This document shows positions 25,809-34,873 of a DNA stretch of 64,000 nucleotides, one piece after another. The notes beneath the pieces were generated by a model, which did no database searches, was not told the DNA's origin, and saw nothing but the letters and a program-made list of their open reading frames with translations. The number at the start of each line of letters is the position of its first letter. Position 1 is the stretch's first letter. The position numbers and the translations under genes are program-made. This stretch comes from Gemmatimonadota bacterium (lineage in GTDB: Bacteria > Gemmatimonadota > Gemmatimonadetes > Gemmatimonadales > Gemmatimonadaceae): contig JADJAD010000007.1 in NCBI GenBank assembly GCA_016704465.1, positions 186,001 to 250,000 of the forward strand, in the 5' to 3' direction.

Positions 25809-26843
25809 ATGTTGCATCGTTTGTCGGCCATCTCTGCCCTGCTGCTCACCGCCTGCACGCTGCAGCGTGTCTCGCCGTCCATGTCATCGGAGTCGTCGGC
25901 TCCCCTCGACGAGCATAGCGCGCACATGCGTGCCGCCGATCTCGTGGCACCGTCGACCGCGTCGCGGCCGGATCGTGGCGCGCAGCAGGGGACACCAGGG
26001 CTCCCGGCCAGCAACCAGACGGCCGCCGCGCGCCTCGCGGCCACGCCGCGGCACGGGGAGTGGGTCAAGATCGCCTGGACCCCGGGCTCGGCCGACTCGC
26101 TCATGGCGTGGATCGTCTACCCGAAGGCGGGGGCCAAGGCGCCCGTGGTCGTCGTGGTGCACGAGATCTTTGGCCTGTCCACCTGGGTGCGCGCGGTGGC
26201 CGACCAGGCGGCTGCCGACGGCTTCATCGCCATCGCCCCCGACTTTCTCTCACGCGTGCGCGGCGGGCCGTCGTCCATCGAGCTGCCGTCCGACACCGCG
26301 CGACGCCTCATTGCCGGGGTCGATGCCGCCGAGCGCAATCGCGCCGTCGTGGCCGCCGCCAACTACGCCATGACGCAGCCCGCAGCAACGCAGAAGTACG
26401 CCGTGATTGGCTACTGCTGGGGCGGCTCGACGACGTTCTATCACGCCGTGAACGGCGGGGTCAGCGGCTTCTCGGGCGGAGTGGCCTTCTACGGGCTGCC
26501 GTACATGAGCGGAGGCGCTCCGGCCACCGCGACGTCGCCCGCGGTTGCGGCCAAGGTGGATGCCGACTCGCTGGCGAAGATTACCAAGCCGATCCTGCTG
26601 CTGAACGGGAGCAAGGACGCCCGCATCGCCGCGGCGATGCCGGCGCTCGACTCGACCATGAAGCGGCTCGGCAAGACGTACACGGGCGTCAACTACGAGG
26701 GGGCGGTGCACGGCTTCCTGCGTGCGCAGAACGACCCCAAGGCGGCGCGTGACGAAGCCGAGGAAGCCGCCAACTATGCGGCGACCAAGGATGGATGGCC
26801 GCGCACCGTGGCCTTCCTGCGCACGCAGCTTGGTGTCAAGTAA
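25809..26843 (+). CDS. Dienelactone hydrolase family lipoprotein
   Basis: 344 residues. The N-terminus MLHRLSAISALLLTACTLQ ends in a lipobox (LTAC), so it is a likely lipoprotein. The dienelactone hydrolase core has VVVVHEIFGLSTWV with the Glu, the nucleophile Cys in VIGYCWGGSTT, KDARI and VHGFLRAQND with the His. Compared with cytoplasmic DLH the lipoprotein form probably hydrolyses lactones or esters at the envelope. The ATG at 25809 is the only start that places a signal first, although the frame is open far upstream. Confidence 0.9.
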   Translation: MLHRLSAISALLLTACTLQRVSPSMSSESSAPLDEHSAHMRAADLVAPSTASRPDRGAQQGTPGLPASNQTAAARLAATPRHGEWVKIAWTPGSADSLMAWIVYPKAGAKAPVVVVVHEIFGLSTWVRAVADQAAADGFIAIAPDFLSRVRGGPSSIELPSDTARRLIAGVDAAERNRAVVAAANYAMTQPAATQKYAVIGYCWGGSTTFYHAVNGGVSGFSGGVAFYGLPYMSGGAPATATSPAVAAKVDADSLAKITKPILLLNGSKDARIAAAMPALDSTMKRLGKTYTGVNYEGAVHGFLRAQNDPKAARDEAEEAANYAATKDGWPRTVAFLRTQLGVK

Positions 26844-26909
26844 CGCGTGTTGCCGTCGCTGGCTCCTTCACACCACCTGCAGGTTCTCCCTTTGCCCGCT
26901 TCCGCCCTC

Positions 26910-29096
26910 ATGAAGAAGATCTTCCTGCTTGTCGCGCTCCTGACCGCCTGCTCCTCGGGCGATGACACCGCGCCCTACGCCGATCCCAAGTTGCTGGAGC
27001 AGCAGGCGCAGAACGTCACCATTACGCGCGACGACTGGGGCATTCCCCATGTGCATGGCAAGACGGACGCCGACGCCGTCTTCGGCCTGGTTTATGCCCA
27101 GGCCGAGGACGACTTCAATCGCGTGGAGACGAACTTCCTGTACAGCCTTGGGCGGCTGGCCGAGGCGGAGGGGGAGGGGGCGGTGTATCGCGACCTGCGC
27201 CAGCGGCTGTTTACCAATCCCGACAGCCTCAAGGCGATGTACGCCTCGAGCGAGCCGTGGCTCAAGGCACTCATGGATGCGTGGGCGGGTGGACTCAACT
27301 TCTACCTCGCCAAGCACCCCGAGGTGACGCCACGCGTGATCACCAGGTTCGAGCCGTGGATGGCGCTGTCGTTCAGCGAGGGGAGCATTGGGGGTGACAT
27401 CGAGGATATCTCGCTGCGCGACCTCGAGGCGTTCTACGGCGCGGCGGCCGCGCCCACGCAGGTGTCCGCCGTCGCCGACGTGTACGATCGCCGCGGCGGC
27501 GAACTGGCCGGCTCCAACGGCTTCGCCATCGCCCCGTCCAACTCGGCGTCCAAGCGCGCGTTGCTCTGGATCAACCCGCACACCTCGTTCTTTTTCCGCG
27601 AGGAGGCGCAGGCCTCCAGCGACGAGGGGCTCAACGCCTACGGCGCGATCACCTGGGGGCAGTTCTTCATCTACCAGGGGTTCAACGCCACCGCGGGATG
27701 GATGCACACCTCCAGCGGGGCCGACGTGGTGGACGAGTGGGCCGAGGAGATCCTCAAGAGCGGCGATACAGTGAGCTACCTCCACGGCACCGAGCAGCGG
27801 CCGCTGCAGACGGAGAAGATCACCGTCTCCTACAAGTCCGGCACAGCGGTGGCGACGAAGGACTTCACCGTCTACCGCTCGCACCATGGCCCCATCGTGC
27901 GCGAGAAGGACGGCAAGTGGATCGCCGTGGCCATCATGAACGAGCCGGTCAAGGCGCTCACGCAGTCGTACACGCGCACCAAGGCGAAGAACCTCGCCGA
28001 GTTCCGCACGACGATGGAGTTGTACACCAACTCGTCCAACAACACCGTCTATGCAGATGCTGAAGGGAACATCGCCTACTTCCACGCCAACCACGTGCCG
28101 AAGCGCGACACGACCTTCAACTGGAACGAGCCGGTGAACGGCAGCGACCCCCGGACCGACTGGCAGGGGGTGCACACGCTGGACGAGAGCCCGAACGTGA
28201 TCAACCCGGCCAGCGGCTGGATCCAGAACACCAACAACTGGCCCTTCTCGGCGGCCGGGGCTAACAGCCCGAAGCAGCGTGACTACCCGGGTTACATGGA
28301 GACCTACCCCGAGAACCCGCGCGGCATCCACGCCATTCGCGTGCTCAAGGACGTGAAGGACTTCACCCCGGCCTCACTGACGGCCGCAGCGTTCGACAGC
28401 TACATGCCCGCCTTCGCCGACCTGATCCCCACACTGGTGCGTGCGTACGAGTACGCGCCGGCGGGGAGCCCGCTCAAGGCCAAGCTCGCCGAGCCCATCG
28501 CGGCGCTCAAGGCGTGGGACTATCGCTGGTCGGCCACGTCGATCCCGACATCGCTGGCCGTGTTCTGGGGCGAAGAGATGTGGCGGCAGTCGCGCGCCGA
28601 CGCCGACAGCGAGAACATGACGGCCTATGACGTCATTGCCCGGAAGATTCCGCCGGCCCAGAAGCTCGAGGCACTGGCCATGGTCATGGACACGCTTGCG
28701 TCGCAGTTCGGCACGTGGCAGACGCCGTGGGGCGACATCAATCGCTTCCAGCGGCTCACGGGCGACATCGTGCAGCCGTTCGACGATGCCGGCGCGAGCA
28801 TCCCGGTACCGTTCGCTTCGTCTCGCTGGGGATCGTTGGCCGCGTTCCAATCGCGGGCCTACAAGGGGACCAAGAAGTGGTACGGCACGAGCGGCAACAG
28901 CTTCGTGGCGGTGGTGGAGTTCGGCGACAGCGTGCGCGCCCACGCGGTGACCGCCGGCGGGGTCAACGGCGACCCGACGAACAAGCACTTCAAGGACCAG
29001 GCGGAGCGTTACGCATCGGGCGAGTTGCGCGAGGTCTATTTCTATCCCTCGCAGCTCAAGGGGCATACGGAGCGCGAGTACAAGCCGGGGCAGTAG
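26910..29096 (+). CDS. Penicillin acylase family lipoprotein (Ntn hydrolase)
   Basis: 728 residues from the ATG at 26910, with lipobox LLTACSSG. The alpha-like region has ITRDDWGIPHVHG and AQAEDDFNRVE. The autoprocessing point and catalytic Ser lie in AGSNGFAIAPS (Ser near residue 202), followed by the INPHTSF block and a beta-like region to the C-terminus. The family cleaves amide bonds of beta-lactams, acyl-homoserine lactones or related N-acyl compounds. The stop is one base before the next gene's GTG, indicating an operon with the DUF1080 gene. Confidence 0.9.
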   Translation: MKKIFLLVALLTACSSGDDTAPYADPKLLEQQAQNVTITRDDWGIPHVHGKTDADAVFGLVYAQAEDDFNRVETNFLYSLGRLAEAEGEGAVYRDLRQRLFTNPDSLKAMYASSEPWLKALMDAWAGGLNFYLAKHPEVTPRVITRFEPWMALSFSEGSIGGDIEDISLRDLEAFYGAAAAPTQVSAVADVYDRRGGELAGSNGFAIAPSNSASKRALLWINPHTSFFFREEAQASSDEGLNAYGAITWGQFFIYQGFNATAGWMHTSSGADVVDEWAEEILKSGDTVSYLHGTEQRPLQTEKITVSYKSGTAVATKDFTVYRSHHGPIVREKDGKWIAVAIMNEPVKALTQSYTRTKAKNLAEFRTTMELYTNSSNNTVYADAEGNIAYFHANHVPKRDTTFNWNEPVNGSDPRTDWQGVHTLDESPNVINPASGWIQNTNNWPFSAAGANSPKQRDYPGYMETYPENPRGIHAIRVLKDVKDFTPASLTAAAFDSYMPAFADLIPTLVRAYEYAPAGSPLKAKLAEPIAALKAWDYRWSATSIPTSLAVFWGEEMWRQSRADADSENMTAYDVIARKIPPAQKLEALAMVMDTLASQFGTWQTPWGDINRFQRLTGDIVQPFDDAGASIPVPFASSRWGSLAAFQSRAYKGTKKWYGTSGNSFVAVVEFGDSVRAHAVTAGGVNGDPTNKHFKDQAERYASGELREVYFYPSQLKGHTEREYKPGQ

Positions 29097-29097
29097 C

Positions 29098-29790
29098 GTG
29101 CATCGTTCGTCGTGCCTCCACCTGCTCCCGATGCTCCTCTGCGCCGCCGCGACGACGTCGGCGGCGGCGCAGGAAGGGACACGCGCGCTGTTCGGCGGCC
29201 GGGACCTGCGCGGCTGGCATGTCGACGTCCCGGCGATCGACTCCAACCCGCGCGTCGCCTCGCCATTCGTGGTGCGCAACGGGATGCTTGCCGTGCTTGG
29301 AGAGCCGCGCGGTCACCTCATCACCGACGCAACGTACCGCGACTATCGGCTGGACGTCGAGTATCGCTTCCCGGGCAAGCCGGGCAATGCCGGCGTCCTG
29401 ATCCACGCTTCCACGCCGCGCGCACTGTACGGGATGTTCCCCAAGTCGGTGGAGGTGCAAATGCACCACGGCAACGCGGGAGACTTCTGGTGCATCGTCG
29501 AGGATATCACGGTCCCCGACATGGCCGCGCGCCGCGGCCCGCGTGACACGTGGGGGATCACCGAGGGAAAGGCGCGGCGCATCGTCAACCTGACCGACGA
29601 CTCCGAGCGACCACTCGGCGAGTGGAACCAGATGGAGATCGAGGTGCTCGGCCGCTCGATCAAGGTGTGGGTCAACGGGGTGCTGGTGAACCACGGCACC
29701 GATGCCACCGCCGACCGGGGGCAGATCGCGATCCAGTCCGAGGGGGCGGCGGTGGAGTTCCGGAAGGTCGCGCTGACGCAGCTGCGGTAG
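29098..29790 (+). CDS. DUF1080 (3-keto-disaccharide hydrolase-like) secreted protein
   Basis: 230 residues from a GTG. After a signal peptide ending SAAAQ come the family features: LFGGRDLRGWHV, YRLDVEYRFPGKPGNAGVLIH, VEVQMHHGNAGDFW and WNQMEIEVLGRSIKVWVNG, the lectin-like jelly-roll of DUF1080. Some members are 3-keto-glycoside hydrolases; others may only bind sugars. It is transcribed with the upstream penicillin acylase. The final codons CTG CGG TAG are repeated after the stop (see the 29782 repeat). Confidence 0.87.
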   Translation: MHRSSCLHLLPMLLCAAATTSAAAQEGTRALFGGRDLRGWHVDVPAIDSNPRVASPFVVRNGMLAVLGEPRGHLITDATYRDYRLDVEYRFPGKPGNAGVLIHASTPRALYGMFPKSVEVQMHHGNAGDFWCIVEDITVPDMAARRGPRDTWGITEGKARRIVNLTDDSERPLGEWNQMEIEVLGRSIKVWVNGVLVNHGTDATADRGQIAIQSEGAAVEFRKVALTQLR

Positions 29791-29833
29791 CTGCGGTAGC
29801 TGCGGTAGCTGCGGTAGCTGCGGTAGCTGCGGT
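29782..29833 (+). repeat. 9-bp tandem repeat (CTGCGGTAG) running through a stop codon
   Basis: CTGCGGTAG is repeated five times perfectly, plus seven bases of a sixth copy. The first copy contains the last two sense codons and TAG stop of the DUF1080 gene. Each copy encodes Leu-Arg-stop in the same frame, so the gene end is copied without altering the protein. The run lies in the short gap before the convergent Uma2 gene. Confidence 0.9.
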
Positions 29834-29854
29834 CGGCCGCCTCCCTCGTCCGCG

Positions 29855-30427
29855 CTACGCCAGTACCGACTCCAGCGAGCAGCTGAAGCCCGGAAGCACG
29901 TCCTCGCCGTCAAACGCGTCGTGCGCGCCGAGCAACGCCTGTGTCCCATCTGCACGGTAGGCGCGCCCTTCGCGCCGGATCGGGTCGAGGACCCACACGA
30001 GGCGGCACCCGGCACTCAGCCAGTCGGCGACCTTCGCCAGCACCTCGCCCGGACGCGCGTCGGGCGACAGCACCTCGACCACGAGGTCGGGGGCGATCTC
30101 GGCGAAACCACGGGTGTTGCGGTCCAGGAGTCGCTCACTGGCAATGAAGGCGACATCGGCCGCGCGCACCGTGTCGGGGTTACGCTGCAGCGTGAAGCCG
30201 GTCTCGGCGGCGAAGGTGCGGCCGAGCTTGTGCTGACGGACGAAACCGCCAACCGCCAGCGTGAACTGCATCGCCACGTCACCGTGCTGGTAGCCGGCGG
30301 GCTCGCGCACGTACAGGACCCCGCGCACCAGCTCGGAGCGCTTGTCCTGGATGTTGAGCTGCAGCAATTCCTCGGCGGTCATGGACGCGGCGGCGGTCAT
30401 GGGCCGAGTATAGGTTGTCTTGGTCAT
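29855..30427 (-). CDS. Uma2 family endonuclease-like protein (DUF820)
   Basis: 190 residues from the ATG at 30427 (30454 and 30400 are alternatives). It has AAASMTAEELLQL, ELVRGVLYVREPAGYQHG, VRAADVAFI and APDLVVEVLSPDA followed by Lys and CRLVWVLDP: the PD-(D/E)XK nuclease-like core of Uma2. The family is common in cyanobacteria and Gemmatimonadota-like genomes and has no settled role. It is monocistronic, convergent with DUF1080 and divergent from rsmD. Confidence 0.88.
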   Translation of the reverse strand: MTKTTYTRPMTAAASMTAEELLQLNIQDKRSELVRGVLYVREPAGYQHGDVAMQFTLAVGGFVRQHKLGRTFAAETGFTLQRNPDTVRAADVAFIASERLLDRNTRGFAEIAPDLVVEVLSPDARPGEVLAKVADWLSAGCRLVWVLDPIRREGRAYRADGTQALLGAHDAFDGEDVLPGFSCSLESVLA

Positions 30428-30489
30428 GCAAGCAATGCTACGGTCAGGCGTCACCTCGGCGTCAGCTGTCCGGCCCCTTCCTCACCCCC

Positions 30490-31149
30490 ATGCGCATCGT
30501 TGGCGGCAAGTTCGCGGGACGAGACCTCACCTCTCCGGGCAAGACCCGGGTCCGTCCCACGTCGGAACACGTGCGCGCGGCGCTGCTCGACGCCTTGCGC
30601 GGTGACGTGGACGGCGCGCGCGTCCTCGACCTGTTCTCTGGGACTGGAGCTTTAGGGCTCGAGGCGCTGTCGCGCGGGGCCAAGTACGTCGACTTCGTGG
30701 AGATGAACTCGGCGGCGCTGCATTCGCTCAAGGCCAACGTCGCGAAGTTCAGGATCAAGGAGCGCACGCGCATCTTCGTGAAGGACGCGATCCACTTCGC
30801 CGACGCCCTTCCGTCCGACCGCTACGACATCTGCTTCGCCGACCCGCCGTACGAGTCGAAGCAGCTCGACTGGCTGATCCGCATCTGGCAGGAGCGCCGC
30901 TTCTCGCGTGTGCTCGCCGTGGAGCACGCGGCGGCGCATGTGCTGCCGAAGGGTCAGGGACGCCTCACCTTCGAGGGCTCCTGCGTCACGATCTACCGGC
31001 GCACCGACACGGCACCCCCCGATGCGACCGGCCCCGCGCGAAGCGACCAGGCGCCTAACGCACCAGCGCCCACGGTCGCGCCAGCCGCCGCGCCACCGGC
31101 CAGACCTCGTCCAGCGTCTCGCCCTCGTACAAAACGCCGCCCTTCATGA
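30490..31149 (+). CDS. rsmD: 16S rRNA (guanine(966)-N2)-methyltransferase RsmD
   Basis: The ATG at 30490 starts MRIVGGKFAGRDL, the typical RsmD N-terminus. The SAM-binding DLFSGTGALGLEALSRGA and the catalytic FADPPY follow, and the domain ends by EGSCVTIYRR. The enzyme methylates G966 of 16S rRNA in assembled 30S subunits. At 219 residues it is longer than usual because of about 40 Pro/Ala/Arg residues at the end (TDTAPPDATGPAR to the stop). That tail overlaps the convergent amidohydrolase by 95 bases and may be a product of the overlap rather than a functional domain. Confidence 0.93.
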   Translation: MRIVGGKFAGRDLTSPGKTRVRPTSEHVRAALLDALRGDVDGARVLDLFSGTGALGLEALSRGAKYVDFVEMNSAALHSLKANVAKFRIKERTRIFVKDAIHFADALPSDRYDICFADPPYESKQLDWLIRIWQERRFSRVLAVEHAAAHVLPKGQGRLTFEGSCVTIYRRTDTAPPDATGPARSDQAPNAPAPTVAPAAAPPARPRPASRPRTKRRPS

Positions 31150-34100
31150 CATAACGCACTGCGGTCGTCGCGCGGATGTCGAGCAAGGGGTCGCGATCGA
31201 GCACCACGAGGTCGGCCAGCTTGCCCGGTTCCAGCGAGCCCAGGTCGGCGCCGAGCCCGAGGGCGAGTGCCCCCTCGAGGGTGGCGACCCGCAGCACCTC
31301 GAGCGGCGTCATGCCACCCCCAGCGAGCAGCGCCATCTCCCAGTGGTTGGAGAGTCCCTGCACCTCGCCGTGCCCGCCTAACGCCACATGACCCCCGGCG
31401 CGCAGGATGGCGGTGGCGCCGAGTCCCGCCTCACGATCGTTGTAGTCCTGCGGCGGGAACGACAGCAGGCGTGTCTGCGAGCGCTCGTAGAGGTCGCCCG
31501 TCGGGTACCAGCGATCGACCTTGGGAATCGTGTGTGCCCGCTCGGCGGCGTGCAGGCGGAAGATCGGCAGGGCCGCCCCGAAGGCCACCACCAGCGTTGG
31601 CGTGTAGGCGATGCCTGCCTGCGCAAGGAGTTGCACCACGTCGTCGTACAGCGGCGCGACGGGGAGCGCGTGTTCGTTACCGGCAAAGCCGTCCATGGCG
31701 TGCGTCAGGTTCGCCTTGGCGTCGGCCCCGCCCTCGGTCGTGACCAGGAGTCCGAGCTCGCGCGCGGCCTGCACGACCCATTGCCGCTGCTGGCGGTTGC
31801 CGATCAGGTACGACTTGAGGTAGCGCGTGTCGTACTCGTCGCGATACGTCCGCATCGCTTGGCGCACCTCGTCCAGCGACTGCAGGCTGGTCCCCGTGTA
31901 ATGTCCGCCGCTGAAGCTCAGGGCAAGGGCTGGTCCGGTGGAGAAAACGCGCGGCGCCGGGACACCGTCGGCGTCGATGATGTCCGCCACGGCGAAGATG
32001 TCGGGGGGCGCCTGCGGGTCACGCAGCGTGGTGATGCCGTACGCGAGGTTGGCGAAGCCGCCCGTCCACTCCGGCTGCAACAGGTCGGGGGTCACGCCAA
32101 TGTGCGCGTGCAGGTCGATGAAGCCGGGCACGATCACATTGCCCGCGACATCGATCACGCGCGCGCCGACAGGAACTGGGTCATCGCCTCGACGGCCAAC
32201 GAACGCCACGCGCCCGGCGCGCACGACGACATCGGCATTCTCGACGATCTCGTCGCCCCGCATGGTGACCACCGTGGCCCCCTGCAGCACGATCGTACCG
32301 CTCGATGCGGCGCGCGGCACCTCGACGCGCAGGGCGACATCGCGAGGTCCGGCGGGCGCAACCCGCGCACCGGGGGCCGGATGCGCGGTGGGCATGGTTG
32401 ACACGGTGCTCCCGGTCAGCCACGACAGCTGCGCCCCGTCCGCGCCCCACGCGATGCTCCCCGGCGTGTCGTCACTCAACATCGTGGCAGCGGACGCCAC
32501 CAGGGTCGTCGGTACGACGCCGTCGGCTTGACGCTCGAATCGCAGCAGTCGCCGATCGACGAGCGCCGCCACGTGGCTCCCGTCGGGACTGAGAAAGAGC
32601 GATCCGCGGCCCAGCTCGCGGGCCAGCGTCGCCTCCACTCGGCGTCCCGTGCCGTCCAGGGCCACCGACACCAGCCCGGCCGCGGGCGACGTGAGGTAGA
32701 GTCGTACGGTAGCGCCAGCGAAGTGCGGCGACCGCAATCCACCCGCCGGCGCCACGGTGCGCTCGGCACCACCTGCGGCCGGCACCGCAACGATGCGTGC
32801 GTCGGGTGGGAGCGACATGCGGGCGCCGGGCGGAATCGGGGGCGGGGCCAGGCGGCTGGAGCCTAACGGCGCGGTGATGGCGACGATGGAGTCACCCTGC
32901 GGCGACCACACCGGATCGATCCACAGCGCCGGCCCCGCCGAGAGGCGTTGCGGCTCCGTACGCCCGTCCACTGGCGCCTTCCACAGCGCACCACCGGTTT
33001 CGTCCCACGTCACGTAGGCGATCCATCGTCCGTCTGGCGACCAGGCGGGCATGAACTCCCGTGGGCGCAGGGTGTGCGTCAGGCGCGCGGGCGTGCGCCC
33101 GTCGCGCGGCGCCACGTAGATGCGGGCCAGCGCCGAGAAGGCCACACCCCCGTCAGCAGCAACGGCCAGGTGCTGCAGGCGCCGCGCACGCACTGCCCCG
33201 GTGTCGACGCGCAGCGGCAGCTCGAGCCGGGGGGTGATGGCGAGCGCGACATCGGCCGAGAACGGAATGACGGTGTCGCTCGAGTCTCGTACGCCAAGCC
33301 GGTGGATCCGGCCGCCGAATGCGACGAATACCGACTCCCCGTCGGGGGCAAAGGCGTACCCTGGCAGCACATCGCGCGTCGCCCGGCTCTCCAGCTCGTG
33401 CCGGTCGATCCCGCGCCGCAGCCAACGCTCGTCGCCAGTCGTCATGTCCCGCACCTTGAGGCCCATCACCCCTTCGTGCACCGCGCCGAAGACCAGCCAA
33501 CGCCCGTCACGCGAGAGGGCCGGACGCATCGGGAGCGTCGCGAGCAGCGGGAGCGGCGAAGCCTGCCCGGTGGCCAGGTCGCGCCGGACGACCTGCGATG
33601 CGGCGCCGTTGCGACTGCCATACATGCGCGGCGTTACCGAGGCGTAGAGCAGCGCGGTGCCGTCAGCCGCAAGGGCGGCACCGTACGCGCCGGGTGCCGG
33701 GGAAGAGACGAGCGGCGCCGGCATGCCGTTGCTGTTCTCCACCTCCCGGCTCCCCTCTCCGCTCGCGACATCGAAGCGCCAGATCTCGGCGACGCGCGGC
33801 CCGATATCGTCCACCAGCGTCACGTAGATCGCGCGGCCGTCCGCGCTCCAGGCGGGCGACAGCAGGACCGCCCGCGGCCGCGTCGTCAGCTGGCGCGGGG
33901 CCGTGCCGTCGGCGTTGGCGATCCAGACGTTGTCCGACCCCGATTCGTCGCTGATGTAGGCGAGCTGCGCGCCGTTTGGGGAGAACCTCGGTTGCGACTG
34001 GAACGGTGTCCCGGTCAGGATGGGCACCGCTCGTCCGCCGCTGATCGGCAGCCTGTAGACGTCGCCGAGCAGCTCCATCACAAGCCGGTCACCCGTGGGC

Positions 34101-34231
34101 GCCACGTCGAGCGAGAGCCACGTGCCCTCGGTCGTGGTGAACGCGAGGGTCCGGGTCGGAATCGACTGGCCGCGGCAGATGCCGAGCGGCGCAAGGAGCA
34201 GGGCGGCGAGAAGCAGGAGGGAGCACGTCAT
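31055..34231 (-). CDS. TolB/WD40-like propeller fused to amidohydrolase, secreted
   Basis: 1058 residues from an ATG with a signal peptide (MTCSLLLLAALLLAPLG). About the first 640 residues are repeated PD40-type beta-propeller blades, for example FSPNGAQLAYISDES and WSADGRAIYVTL. From around residue 650 the amidohydrolase domain follows, with IVPGFIDLHAHIG (metal-binding His pair), HVALGGHGEVQG near the Asp region and GSLEPGKLADLVVLDRDPL closing. The fusion type is known in Bacteroidota and Gemmatimonadota relatives; the substrate is unknown, and export suggests peptides or nucleoside-like amides. It overlaps rsmD at the 3' end. Confidence 0.9.
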   Translation of the reverse strand: MTCSLLLLAALLLAPLGICRGQSIPTRTLAFTTTEGTWLSLDVAPTGDRLVMELLGDVYRLPISGGRAVPILTGTPFQSQPRFSPNGAQLAYISDESGSDNVWIANADGTAPRQLTTRPRAVLLSPAWSADGRAIYVTLVDDIGPRVAEIWRFDVASGEGSREVENSNGMPAPLVSSPAPGAYGAALAADGTALLYASVTPRMYGSRNGAASQVVRRDLATGQASPLPLLATLPMRPALSRDGRWLVFGAVHEGVMGLKVRDMTTGDERWLRRGIDRHELESRATRDVLPGYAFAPDGESVFVAFGGRIHRLGVRDSSDTVIPFSADVALAITPRLELPLRVDTGAVRARRLQHLAVAADGGVAFSALARIYVAPRDGRTPARLTHTLRPREFMPAWSPDGRWIAYVTWDETGGALWKAPVDGRTEPQRLSAGPALWIDPVWSPQGDSIVAITAPLGSSRLAPPPIPPGARMSLPPDARIVAVPAAGGAERTVAPAGGLRSPHFAGATVRLYLTSPAAGLVSVALDGTGRRVEATLARELGRGSLFLSPDGSHVAALVDRRLLRFERQADGVVPTTLVASAATMLSDDTPGSIAWGADGAQLSWLTGSTVSTMPTAHPAPGARVAPAGPRDVALRVEVPRAASSGTIVLQGATVVTMRGDEIVENADVVVRAGRVAFVGRRGDDPVPVGARVIDVAGNVIVPGFIDLHAHIGVTPDLLQPEWTGGFANLAYGITTLRDPQAPPDIFAVADIIDADGVPAPRVFSTGPALALSFSGGHYTGTSLQSLDEVRQAMRTYRDEYDTRYLKSYLIGNRQQRQWVVQAARELGLLVTTEGGADAKANLTHAMDGFAGNEHALPVAPLYDDVVQLLAQAGIAYTPTLVVAFGAALPIFRLHAAERAHTIPKVDRWYPTGDLYERSQTRLLSFPPQDYNDREAGLGATAILRAGGHVALGGHGEVQGLSNHWEMALLAGGGMTPLEVLRVATLEGALALGLGADLGSLEPGKLADLVVLDRDPLLDIRATTAVRYVMKGGVLYEGETLDEVWPVARRLARPWALVR

Positions 34232-34377
34232 GGCGGATGATACTACGCTCGGGAGCAGCGCATGGGCGCCGCGCCACCCGCAGTACGCGGTCACCCTTGC
34301 GATGGTGAGCCGATTCGCTTCACGCTCCCGCGTGTGATGCAGAGACCGTCGTTGCCTCATCTTTCACACCAGCGGTG

Positions 34378-34707
34378 ATGCCGACCATGCATTCTCTCCC
34401 ACACACCGACGCCGTCGCCCCCTCGCTCGGCCGCCGCCTGCTTGGCGTGCTCCTCACGCTTTTCCTCGCCTTTTCGGTTGCGGTATCAGGCGTCGACATG
34501 GGTGCCGAGGGCGTCGTCTGGTCCGGACTCGCAGCCGCCACCGGCCTGCTGTTGCTGGTCGCCGCATGGCTGAACTGGCCGCTGCTCTGGAATCCGCTGG
34601 GACGCCTGCTGCGCAGTCTGCTCGGCGAACGCGGGGCGCGCATCGCGTTCGGTTGCACGGCCATCGCATTCATCCTCTCGGTGGGACTGGGGACGATCGT
34701 TCCGTAG
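34378..34707 (+). CDS. Small membrane protein of unknown function
   Basis: 109 residues from the ATG at 34378 (GTG at 34375 is equally open). Three hydrophobic stretches are visible: LLGVLLTLFLAFSVAVSG, WSGLAAATGLLLLVAAWLNW and IAFGCTAIAFILSVGLGTIV. An Arg-rich cytoplasmic-looking loop (LGRLLRSLLGERGAR) lies between the second and third. No family is recognised. It is divergent from the propeller-amidohydrolase and upstream of the second serine hydrolase. Confidence 0.65.
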   Translation: MPTMHSLPHTDAVAPSLGRRLLGVLLTLFLAFSVAVSGVDMGAEGVVWSGLAAATGLLLLVAAWLNWPLLWNPLGRLLRSLLGERGARIAFGCTAIAFILSVGLGTIVP

Positions 34708-34873
34708 GCCACTGCAGGCGAGACGCCCGGCGACCCGGTGTACCCTCGCACGACAGTCGGGCGCGCTCCGGTCTCGTGATCGAGCGATGCGAATCGCCGC
34801 TCTCCCCTTCCTATTGGGACGAGCGCGGCTGCACCTTCGGCGCTCCTTCTCAATCCGAATCGCCGAGGCCTGC

